Source: Solirubrobacterales bacterium
GTDB lineage: Bacteria > Actinomycetota > Thermoleophilia > Solirubrobacterales > Solirubrobacteraceae
Assembly (NCBI GenBank): GCA_003244035.1
Contig: QHBV01000265.1
Span: forward strand, 1 to 6,360
DNA: 6,360 bases
Direction: 5' to 3'
Under the pieces are notes generated by a model, which was not told the origin of the DNA, ran no database searches, and worked only from the letters and a program-made list of their open reading frames with translations. A program made the translations under genes and the position numbers. Shown here piece by piece: positions 1 to 5,358 of the stretch (position 1 is its first letter; each line of letters opens with the position of its first letter).

Positions 1-112
1 AACCCACATCAAGCCTCTAGAGGTCGTGCAGTACCGGGTTGCGCGCTGGATTGTGCGCCATGCGGTTCGGGTAAACGCTTCCGGCACGACGACCAAACCA
101 GAGGAGGTGGAG

Positions 113-457
113 ATGCCCCCAAGCGGCGTCAAGAAGGGAAGCAAGCGGGCTCGCCAGTACGAGCACCTCAAGGACAGCCAGCTCGAGCGCGGCACGAGTG
201 AGTCGCGCGCCGAGGAGATCGCCGCCCGCACGGTGAACAAGGAGCGCGCGCGCTCCGGAGAGTCGCGGACGCGCTCGCGAACCTCGATGCAGGACATGTC
301 GTCCTCGCGCCGGGGCGGACAGCGGTCGGGCACGAACCGGGCGAAGGGCCGCACCCGGGATCAGCTCTACAACGAGGCGCGAAAGCTGGGGGTGCCGGGA
401 CGCTCGAAGATGAACAAGGAGCAGCTGCGACGCGCGGTCGACGGCCACAAGTCCTGA
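113..457 (+). CDS. Small basic protein with Rho-N/SAP-like C-terminus ('plasmid stabilization protein' type)
   Basis: Predicted 114-residue, very hydrophilic, Arg/Lys/Ser-rich protein without signal peptide or membrane segment, so probably cytoplasmic and nucleic-acid binding. The N-terminal part (about residues 12-52, with RQYEHLKDS and EEIAARTVNKERARSGE) resembles small actinobacterial proteins often labelled 'plasmid stabilization protein'. Residues 53-80 are a low-complexity Ser/Arg linker. Residues 82-110 (RDQLYNEARKLGVPGRSKM and the following EQLRRAV) look like a Rho-N or SAP-type helix-loop-helix that binds RNA or DNA. The open frame extends back to position 26, but ATG 113 is preferred because AGGAGG sits at 102-107, five bases upstream, and family similarity begins there. 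The molecular role is unknown, and the database label is historical and not evidence of plasmid origin. The gene's stop abuts an oxidoreductase gene remnant, so it probably sits at an old recombination junction. Confidence 0.8.
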   Translation: MPPSGVKKGSKRARQYEHLKDSQLERGTSESRAEEIAARTVNKERARSGESRTRSRTSMQDMSSSRRGGQRSGTNRAKGRTRDQLYNEARKLGVPGRSKMNKEQLRRAVDGHKS

Positions 458-665
458 GCAACGCCCAGGCACTTCGAGCAGGCAAGCCCGCTCGTCACCG
501 AGGAGCTGGCGGCTGACACCCCCTGCGGACCGGACATCGATCGTGCAAGCCATCGCTGCCTATGCCGACGCGGGGTTCGACGAGCTGTAGGTAAGCCAGA
601 TCGGGCCCGACCAGGAGGCGTTCTTCGCCGCCTATCGCGATCATGTCCTGCCTCGCGTGCGCTGA
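458..665 (+). pseudogene. 3' remnant of an F420-dependent LLM-class oxidoreductase gene
   Basis: Two frames together give the C-terminus of a luciferase-like (LLM) F420-dependent oxidoreductase of the G6PDH-related group. Frame 2 (458-541) reads TPRHFEQASPLVTEE and then PCGPDID. Frame 3 (543-665) reads VQAIAAYADAGFDEL, a TAG stop at 588-590, then VSQIGPDQEAFFAAY and HVLPRVR before the natural TGA. Intact relatives have a continuous (E)RHVxAIxxYxDAGFDExYVxQIGPDQxxFF stretch. This copy therefore seems to have lost about 5 bases near 541-543 and to have changed a Tyr codon to TAG. The rest of the gene, including the catalytic barrel, is absent: homology starts directly after the stop of the preceding gene. 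Three independent lesions (5' loss, frameshift, stop) argue for a dead gene over a sequencing error. Family assignment is from recalled motifs and is strong for this short tail. Confidence 0.8.
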
Positions 666-678
666 TGCGGCGGACTGG

Positions 679-703
679 GTTTGGCCCCCGCGCCTCGGGG
701 TAG
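679..703 (+). promoter_or_regulatory. Candidate stress-sigma (SigB/SigF-like) promoter
   Basis: GTTT at 679-682 and GGGTAG at 698-703 are separated by 15 bases. This matches the actinobacterial general-stress sigma consensus GTTT-N14-16-GGGTAT at all but the last base. It lies just after the end of the oxidoreductase remnant and directly before the three-gene iron/ferritin-like group, a plausible stress regulon. A transcript starting about 7 bases after GGGTAG would begin almost at the ATG at 713, making the first gene leaderless or nearly so. It is a pattern match only, in GC-rich DNA where GGG runs are common. Confidence 0.4.
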
Positions 704-712
704 CAGGACACC

Positions 713-883
713 ATGCAAGAGCGAACCGAGCAAGACCGTGAGAAGGAGCGGCCCGCGGAGGACGATCCGCGCGAGCCGGGAGCAGAAGGGGGCACCCAGA
801 GCCCAGCCGCCGACAAGCTGCCGGCCGCGCCGGCAGACGACGACTCGCCGCTTGGCGACACCGACCAGCATTCCGCGGCTTAG
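713..883 (+). CDS. Small acidic, disordered hypothetical protein (56 aa)
   Basis: A 56-codon frame from ATG 713 to TAG 881-883. The product starts MQERTEQDREKERPAEDD and is rich in Glu, Asp, Pro and Ala, with no hydrophobic core, signal or membrane segment, so it is probably intrinsically disordered. AGGA at 705-708 could act as a weak ribosome binding site four bases before the ATG. The stop lies five bases before the ATG of the ferritin-like gene, which suggests co-transcription and a leader or coupling role. I recognise no family. The gene could be spurious, but the lack of any other good frame here, the spacing to its neighbour and the upstream promoter-like match favour a real small protein. 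Confidence 0.5.
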   Translation: MQERTEQDREKERPAEDDPREPGAEGGTQSPAADKLPAAPADDDSPLGDTDQHSAA

Positions 884-888
884 CGCCC

Positions 889-1869
889 ATGGCTGTAAGC
901 AGCCTCGACGATCAGCTGACCAAGTATCTGACCGACGCCCATGCGATCGAGGTTCAGGCGCTTGCCCAGATGCGCGCCGCGCCCGGGATCGCCGGAGACC
1001 CCGAGATCGCCTCGGCGTTCTCCGCTCACCTCGCGGAGACCGAGGAGCACGAGCGCTTGGTGCGCGAGCGCCTGCAGGCCCGTGGCGCCGCGCCCGCAAG
1101 CATCAAGGATCTCCTCGGTGGGCTCACCGGCAAGGGCTTCGTGCTGTTCGCCCGCTCACAGCCGGACACACCCGGCAAGCTCGTCACGCACGCGTTCTCC
1201 TACGAGCACATGGAGCTCGGCGCATATGAGGTTCTCGGGCAGCTCGCCGATCGGGCAGCAGACCGGACGACGGCAGACATGGCGCGGAAGATCCTCCAGC
1301 AGGAGCAGGCGATGGGCCAGCGGCTGGAGGCGTTGTTCGAGCGCGCCGCCGAGGCCTCGCTGGGTGAGGGCACGCAGGAGGAGCTCGAGCGGGCGCTCAC
1401 CGCCTACCTGGCGGATGCCCACGCGATCGAGGCGCAGGCGATCCGGCTGCTGGAGAGGGGGCCCGAACTCGCCGGCTCGCCGTCGTTGGCGGATGCATAC
1501 CGGGAGCACCTCGCCGGGGCACAGGCCCACCAGGAGCTGATCGCCGCTCGCCTGCAGGCGAGCGGCGCGGGTCGCTCGGTACTCAAGGACGCCGCACTGC
1601 GGCTGGGCGCGCTGAACTGGGGGATGCTGTTCCAAGCGCAGCCCGACGCGCCTGCGAAGCTCGCCGTGTTCGCGTATGCATTCGAGCACTTGGAGATCGC
1701 CGCATATGAGCTGCTGGCACGCGTGGCCAGGCGCGCAGCCGATCCTGAGACCGGGGCGGAAGCCCAGCGGATCGCGGGCGAGGAGCGCGCCGCCGCGGAG
1801 CGAATCCGCTCGCTGCTGGGGGAGGCGCTGGAGGGGTCGCTGCGGGAGCAGAGCCTCGGCCCGCGGTGA
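889..1869 (+). CDS. Tandem-duplicated ferritin-like (DUF892/YciF-type) protein
   Basis: 326-residue, helix-rich soluble protein built of two homologous ferritin-like halves about 160 residues apart. Half 1 (about 8-150) has YLTDAHAIE (13-21), HLAETEEH (47-54), YEHMELGAYE (105-114) and Glu139. Half 2 (about 168-312) has YLADAHAIE (173-181), HLAGAQAH (207-214), FEHLEIAAYE (265-274) and Glu299. This is the four-helix pattern with Glu/His metal ligands seen in DUF892/YciF-like proteins, which are linked to stress responses and probably bind di-iron; the usual family length matches a single half. Glu50 of half 1 corresponds to Gly210, so half 2 may bind metal poorly or be structural. ATG 889 is the only sensible start, five bases after the preceding stop, with no clear Shine-Dalgarno, so translation probably depends on coupling. 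The gene for an iron-containing redox enzyme follows after nine bases. Enzymatic activity is not established. Confidence 0.85.
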   Translation: MAVSSLDDQLTKYLTDAHAIEVQALAQMRAAPGIAGDPEIASAFSAHLAETEEHERLVRERLQARGAAPASIKDLLGGLTGKGFVLFARSQPDTPGKLVTHAFSYEHMELGAYEVLGQLADRAADRTTADMARKILQQEQAMGQRLEALFERAAEASLGEGTQEELERALTAYLADAHAIEAQAIRLLERGPELAGSPSLADAYREHLAGAQAHQELIAARLQASGAGRSVLKDAALRLGALNWGMLFQAQPDAPAKLAVFAYAFEHLEIAAYELLARVARRAADPETGAEAQRIAGEERAAAERIRSLLGEALEGSLREQSLGPR

Positions 1870-1878
1870 GCCAACCGG

Positions 1879-2916
1879 ATGAGCGCGCTGCCGAGGCCGA
1901 GGGGAGAGCTCAGCGCGAGGCTCGTGCACGAGCTGACTCGGGAGATCCACGAGCTGGCGCCGATCGAGCTTCAGTCCACGCCGGATGTGCTCGCGGACGA
2001 CGATTTTCAGCTCGCGCTCTACCTCTGCTATGAGCTTCACTACCGCGGCCTGCCGGGTGTCGATGAGCGCTGGGAGTGGGAGCCGTCCCTGCTGAAGCTG
2101 CGCGGTCAGCTCGAAGCGCGCTTCGAGCTGGGCCTGTACGACGCCGTGCCCTTCACCGGCGAAGCGGTGCCAGCCGGCGAGGTCGACCTCGCGTTGCGGG
2201 CGATCGCCGAGCGGGATGCCCCGCCGCTGTCCGCCTATGTCCGCTCGAAGGCCACTCTCGACCAGGTCCGGGAGCTGCTCGTGCACCGCTCCGCCTACCA
2301 GCTCAAGGAAGCGGATCCACACTCGTGGGCGATCCCGCGCCTGTGGGGCGCCCCAAAAGCCGCGCTGATCGAGATCCAGGCCGACGAGTACGGCGGTGGC
2401 CGAGCGGAGTGGATCCACGCCGAGCTGTTCGGCAAGGCGATGCGCGCACTCGGCTTGGACCGCTCCTACGGTGCGTACCTCGACCAGATCCCGGGCCTGA
2501 CGCTGGCGACGGTCAACCTGATGTCCCTGTTCGGGCTTCACCGCCGCTGGCTGGGCGCGATCGTCGGGCACCTCGCACTGTTCGAGATGACCTCCTCGAT
2601 CCCCAACCGCCGCTACGGCGACGGGCTCAGGCGGCTGGGTTTCGGTGGCGACGCGACCCTGTTCTTCGACGAGCATGTGGTGGCCGACGCGGTCCACGAG
2701 AACGTCGCCGCGGTCGACCTCGCAGGAGGCCTCGCCCGGCAGGATCACGATCTGTGCGCGTCGATCCTGTGGGGCGCGCAGGCGCTGGCCCATGTGGACG
2801 CGCGCTGGAGCGGACACATCTTGCGGTGCTGGCGAGAGGGCCGGACATCACTGCTGCAAGCGCCGGGCCCCGGCGGCTCACGGCTAGCGAATGCGCTTCA
2901 GGTCGCGGCGAGCTGA
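1879..2916 (+). CDS. Iron-containing redox enzyme family protein (haem-oxygenase-like diiron fold)
   Basis: 345-residue cytoplasmic protein of the actinobacterial 'iron-containing redox enzyme' family, related to the haem-oxygenase-like diiron oxidase superfamily. The N-terminal part has the family-typical FQLALYLCYELHYRGL (43-58) and a WEWEP stretch (65-69). The C-terminal helical domain (about 130-320) carries candidate metal ligands: ExxH at Glu177-His180, Glu236 in FEMTSS, and the Glu265/His266/Asp270/His273 group in DEHVVADAVHE. This resembles the ExxH, then Glu, then Asp/His pattern of characterised members such as UndA. The substrate is unknown; oxidative chemistry on a small molecule is the general expectation. 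ATG 1879 follows the ferritin-like gene by nine bases, with GGTGAG at 1865-1870 as a likely ribosome binding site overlapping that gene's stop. The 3' end overlaps the convergent CDGSH gene by 19 bases. Such enzymes often occur beside CDGSH proteins in actinobacteria (from memory), which supports a shared redox function. Confidence 0.85.
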   Translation: MSALPRPRGELSARLVHELTREIHELAPIELQSTPDVLADDDFQLALYLCYELHYRGLPGVDERWEWEPSLLKLRGQLEARFELGLYDAVPFTGEAVPAGEVDLALRAIAERDAPPLSAYVRSKATLDQVRELLVHRSAYQLKEADPHSWAIPRLWGAPKAALIEIQADEYGGGRAEWIHAELFGKAMRALGLDRSYGAYLDQIPGLTLATVNLMSLFGLHRRWLGAIVGHLALFEMTSSIPNRRYGDGLRRLGFGGDATLFFDEHVVADAVHENVAAVDLAGGLARQDHDLCASILWGAQALAHVDARWSGHILRCWREGRTSLLQAPGPGGSRLANALQVAAS

Positions 2917-3224
2917 TAGCCGTCCGACGCTCGCGCCAGGCCATCAGATAAATTGGTTATGGGCCCGCTCGCGCGGGCCTGGTTTTGCCCGGTTGACTCG
3001 GAGCGCTTCAGTCGTGAGTCCTCAGCGGGGGCCCGAAAGCCGCCCAGCTTGTGCGTGCCGTCGCAGAAGGGCCGGATCCGCGACTTGCCGCACCGGCACA
3101 GCGCCACCGGGCAGTGCTGGCACTCGATCGCCTGGCCGTGGGCGTCGAGCAGCTCGAAGCGACCGCGAACGAGCAGTGGGCCGTCGCGGTAGGCGGCGAT
3201 CAGGACCGCGTCCTTGGCAACCAT
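2898..3224 (-). CDS. CDGSH-type iron-sulfur domain protein
   Basis: 108-residue protein with a complete CDGSH [2Fe-2S] motif: Cys43-x-Cys45, Ser48, Pro52, Cys54-Asp-Gly-Thr-His58. The 3-Cys/1-His cluster of this family is redox active and can be transferred. The upstream strand segment (about 7-26, with RDGPLLVRGRFELLD) is the usual N-terminal part of bacterial CDGSH domains. A second Cys pair (Cys35, Cys38) lies between the strands and the motif and has no obvious role. The last 40 residues are polar and low in structure, and their codons run through the opposite-strand terminator and into the end of the convergent redox gene. ATG 3224 is chosen because the domain begins right after it; the frame stays open to 3341, but that part covers hairpins and has no family similarity. 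An AGGAG lies unusually close to the ATG (one base). A role as electron carrier for the adjacent iron enzyme or the hydrogenase is inference. Confidence 0.85.
   Translation of the reverse strand: MVAKDAVLIAAYRDGPLLVRGRFELLDAHGQAIECQHCPVALCRCGKSRIRPFCDGTHKLGGFRAPAEDSRLKRSESTGQNQARASGPITNLSDGLARASDGYQLAAT
2962..2986 (+). terminator. Rho-independent-like terminator after the iron redox gene
   Basis: GGCCCGC (2962-2968), loop TCGC, and GCGGGCC (2973-2979) form a perfect 7-bp GC stem, followed by TGG and TTTT (2983-2986). It lies 46 bases after the stop of the + strand redox gene, in the right orientation. The hairpin lies inside the coding tail of the convergent CDGSH gene, an arrangement that would limit read-through. 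The T run is short, so efficiency is uncertain. Confidence 0.55.
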
Positions 3225-3266
3225 GCTCCTAGGCTGCCCGCGGAGCGGCGATTGAATGCACGAGGT

Positions 3267-3310
3267 CGAACTGTCGCCATTCGGGACCACCCCTCGGTGG
3301 CAACAGTTCG
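3267..3310 (-). repeat. Alternative hairpin overlapping the 3304-3335 stem
   Basis: CGAACTGTCGCCA (3267-3279) is complementary to TGGCAACAGTTCG (3298-3310) except at 3275. In minus-strand RNA that position is a G-U wobble, so all 13 pairs form there, with an 18-base loop. It shares bases 3304-3310 with the other hairpin, so only one can form at a time. The arms are copies of one unit: CGAACTG at 3267-3273 and 3329-3335 is direct, with the inverted copy at 3304-3310. It lies between the small-subunit stop and the CDGSH start. Confidence 0.5.
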
Positions 3311-3335
3311 CAGGCGAGCGCCCGCCTGCGAACTG
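3304..3335 (-). terminator. Strong hairpin after the hydrogenase small subunit gene (terminator or attenuator)
   Basis: CAGTTCGCAGGCG (3304-3316) and CGCCTGCGAACTG (3323-3335) are perfect 13-base complements around a 6-base loop, beginning 6 bases after the small-subunit stop codon. On the minus strand the hairpin is followed by TTGCCACC, so there is only a very weak T run. It may be a terminator, an mRNA 3'-end stabiliser or part of an attenuator, since its distal arm also pairs with 3267-3279. Confidence 0.55.
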
Positions 3336-3341
3336 GGCCAC

Positions 3342-4400
3342 TCACCATCGAGGGTCGTAGCCCGTGTCGAGCCTGCTCGCCGGCCGGCGCCACTCCGGCT
3401 CGCGATCGAAGCGCCGGCGGATCACGCGCCGGCGCAGCCGCCGCAGCACCGGCCCATACGTGAGCTGCGAGCTCGCGGCGACCAGCAGTCCCAACCGGCT
3501 CGGCGCCATGAACGGCATGAACTTGTCGGGGAAGCCGGGCATCGTGCAGCCGATGCAGATGCCACCGACGTTCGGGCAGCCGCCGACACCGCCGATCCAC
3601 CCCCGGATCGGGACGTTGCACTTCGCCACCGGGCCCTTGCAGCCGAGCTTGACCAGGCAGCCGCGATCGTCGGCGGGGGTGCGGGCGAACTCTCCCTGCT
3701 CGGCGAAGCCGGCGCGGGCGCAGCCCTCCTGCACCGTGCGCCCGAACAGCCAGCGTGGTCGCCCCTGCTCGTCGAGGTCGATCGCGGGGCCCGAGCCCGC
3801 CAGGTGGAGCGCCAGCACCAGCAGGGTCTCGGTGATGTTGTCGGGCTGGACGGGGCACCCGGGGAGATTGACGATCGGGAGGCCGAGTGCCGAGACCCAG
3901 CTGGGGCCGAGGTAGTCGCGCAGGCCCATCGCGCCGGTCGGGTTGCCCCGCATCGCGGGGATCCCGCCGTACGCGGCGCAGCTGCCGAGCGCGAGCACCG
4001 CGGCTGCTCGGGGCGCGAGCCGATCGATCCAGGTGCAGGTGGAGATCGGATCGCCGGCGGCGTCTGCGCCGAGCGTGGCCCAGTCGCCCTCACCGCTGAT
4101 CTGCTCGTTCGGGACCGAGCCCTCGAGCACCAGGATGAAGGGGTCGAGCCTGCCGGCCGCGGCGTCGAAGAAGGCACGCATGAAGTCCGCGCCGCTCTCA
4201 TACGCGAGCAGCGGGTTGTAGACGATCACCGGCGGCACGCCCGGGAAGCAGCCTCGCAGCAGATCCTCGAGGCTGGGGTTGGTCGCGGCCGTCATCGCGA
4301 CCGAGTCGCCGTCGCAGCCGAGGCCGCTGGTGAGCCACAGCACGTTCACCGGCCGACCCTCCAGCTCCGCCTGCATGCGCACGCGCTCAGCCAGCAGCAT
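3342..4400 (-). CDS. hhyS: Group 1h (actinobacterial-type) [NiFe]-hydrogenase small subunit
   Basis: 352-residue electron-transfer subunit of the O2-tolerant, high-affinity H2-oxidising hydrogenases that use atmospheric H2. Proximal cluster ligands are Cys29, Asp32, Cys141 and Cys182; the CDGD motif with Asp in place of the usual second Cys is the mark of this group (3Cys-1Asp cluster in the Ralstonia actinobacterial hydrogenase). Distal ligands Cys227, Cys248 and Cys254 are present, but the usual His three residues before Cys227 is Gln224. Medial ligands are Cys261, Cys282 and Cys285, with Cys275 where classical enzymes have Pro, so a [4Fe-4S] cluster is expected. VLEGSVPNE and GICIGCTMPGFPDKF are also typical. 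No twin-Arg signal is seen, so it is probably cytoplasmic or membrane-associated from inside. ATG 4400 is chosen over GTG 4475 because similarity starts near residue 18. It overlaps the regulator gene by 14 bases. No large-subunit gene follows. Confidence 0.93.
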   Translation of the reverse strand: MLLAERVRMQAELEGRPVNVLWLTSGLGCDGDSVAMTAATNPSLEDLLRGCFPGVPPVIVYNPLLAYESGADFMRAFFDAAAGRLDPFILVLEGSVPNEQISGEGDWATLGADAAGDPISTCTWIDRLAPRAAAVLALGSCAAYGGIPAMRGNPTGAMGLRDYLGPSWVSALGLPIVNLPGCPVQPDNITETLLVLALHLAGSGPAIDLDEQGRPRWLFGRTVQEGCARAGFAEQGEFARTPADDRGCLVKLGCKGPVAKCNVPIRGWIGGVGGCPNVGGICIGCTMPGFPDKFMPFMAPSRLGLLVAASSQLTYGPVLRRLRRRVIRRRFDREPEWRRPASRLDTGYDPRW

Positions 4401-5202
4401 GGGCGCCGTTCCGCTCCGCGAGCGCCTCGAGCTGGTGCTCGATGCTGCCATGCAGATGCAGGTCGAAGGCGACACCGGTGACCAGCCCAGCGTGCGCCAG
4501 GCGCTTCAGCGCATGCGAGATCGAGGGCCGCTCGGCGGCGACGAGCTGACCGAGCAGCCGGTGCGTGAGCGGGAGGCACAGGCGGATGCCGGCCGGCTCG
4601 ACCCGGCCCCACCGGGCAGCGAGGTGCCAGAGCACCAGCACGAGGCGGACCTCGAGCCGGGGCTGGGAGGTGAGTGCGCGAATCGCGTCGACCTCGGCGA
4701 TCCGCCGCTGCGCGCGGCGCAGCAGCGCCTGGCTGATCTGCGGGAACGGCCGGACGCGGTCGGCGAAGTCGGCGTCGAGCAGCGCGAATCGCGTGGGGCA
4801 CAGCACGCGCCAGTCGTCGGCTCGCTCGAGCAGGTCCTCCTGCCTTGGGCTGGGCCGCTGCAGCAAGTCGCCCGCACCGAGCAGCTCGGTTGCGGTCCGG
4901 TCGCCGACCCGTGTGTCGAATGCGACGACCCCGTCGAGGATCAGCAGCCCGGGCCCGCTGCCGGCCGCCTCGAACCAGGGCTCGAGGTTGCACTCGCCGA
5001 CTCCGGCGTCGAGCAGCTTGGCGGTGGCGAGCTGGCGGGCGGCGACCCGCGAGCGCACGTCGAACTCCTCGGCGAGGTCGTCGTCGGCGTCGAGCAGGTA
5101 GGCGTGCAGCGCCGTCGAGTCGCGCTGCCGCCGCGCGGGATCCGAGCGGCGAGGCCACCGCAAGGTCGCGGGGTGGAGCGCCTCTGGGTCCTGGCCCGCC
5201 AT
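4387..5202 (-). CDS. Crp/Fnr-family transcriptional regulator of the hydrogenase locus
   Basis: 271-residue protein with the two-domain layout of Crp/Fnr regulators. Residues about 45-150 form a cyclic-nucleotide-binding-like beta roll (GPGLLILDGVVAFDTRVG, then LLGAGDLLQ). Residues about 155-180 are the dimerisation helix. The winged helix-turn-helix is near 205-250, with recognition helix around RPSISHALKRLAHAGLV (225-241). The phosphate-binding cassette of true cAMP receptors (GExxLL...RxA) is not recognisable, and there is no Fnr-type N-terminal Cys cluster (only Cys71, Cys135, Cys209), so the signal is unknown. ATG 5202 is chosen because AGGAAGG (complement of 5210-5216) lies seven bases upstream; the frame stays open to 5511, but that part covers the promoter region and hypC. 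It overlaps the small-subunit gene and is divergent from hypC, so it probably controls both directions through the palindromes at 5279-5316. Confidence 0.82.
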   Translation of the reverse strand: MAGQDPEALHPATLRWPRRSDPARRQRDSTALHAYLLDADDDLAEEFDVRSRVAARQLATAKLLDAGVGECNLEPWFEAAGSGPGLLILDGVVAFDTRVGDRTATELLGAGDLLQRPSPRQEDLLERADDWRVLCPTRFALLDADFADRVRPFPQISQALLRRAQRRIAEVDAIRALTSQPRLEVRLVLVLWHLAARWGRVEPAGIRLCLPLTHRLLGQLVAAERPSISHALKRLAHAGLVTGVAFDLHLHGSIEHQLEALAERNGAHAAG

Positions 5203-5278
5203 CACGTAGCCTTCCTGGTCGCTGAGACCATCGAACGTCGCTTGGAGTCTACGGACTGCGAAATCCTTCTGTATCCTG

Positions 5279-5292
5279 GTAACCGCGTTTAC
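5279..5292. promoter_or_regulatory. Candidate Crp/Fnr-type operator, site 1 (GTAA-N6-TTAC)
   Basis: GTAACCGCGTTTAC is a near-perfect inverted repeat (12 of 14 positions symmetric). Half-sites GTAA and TTAC separated by six bases have the geometry of Crp sites (GTGA-N6-TCAC). It sits in the divergent region, 76 bases upstream of the regulator start, and its centre is 24 bases from that of site 2. Autoregulation by the adjacent regulator is an inference. Confidence 0.5.
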
Positions 5293-5302
5293 AAGGGGCC
5301 CA

Positions 5303-5316
5303 GTAAGCGTCGTTAC
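5303..5316. promoter_or_regulatory. Candidate Crp/Fnr-type operator, site 2 (GTAA-N6-TTAC)
   Basis: GTAAGCGTCGTTAC repeats the GTAA-N6-TTAC pattern of site 1 with a different centre, so the conserved parts are the half-sites. TTACCA on the right matches TGGTAA on the left of site 1, suggesting a TGGTAA half-site. It lies 42 bases before the hypC start codon. TAGAAC (5346-5351) could be a -10 element; the site would then be centred about 48 bases before the transcription start, a plausible activator position. Confidence 0.5.
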
Positions 5317-5358
5317 CACGCCCTGCAAAGCGCCGCAAGCTGTGGTAGAACACCGTCT

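Noticed and set aside
14..23. CCTCTAGAGG palindrome near the window start
   Set aside because: It is only 10 bp, with no repeat partner or context suggesting an attachment or insertion site.
49..74. GATT-N16-GGGTAA as a stress-sigma promoter for the first gene
   Set aside because: The -35 half is poor and the match is not better than expected by chance in this short stretch.
1156..2817. 553-residue open frame on the minus strand
   Set aside because: It runs antisense to the ferritin-like and iron redox genes, shows no family motifs, and is typical of GC-rich third-position shadows.
3051..4481. 476-residue open frame on the plus strand
   Set aside because: It is antisense to the hydrogenase small subunit and CDGSH gene, is Ala/Arg-rich, and has no recognisable domain.
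4279..5358. Long N-terminal extension of the hypC frame
   Set aside because: HypC must begin MC; the upstream part is antisense to the regulator and small-subunit genes.
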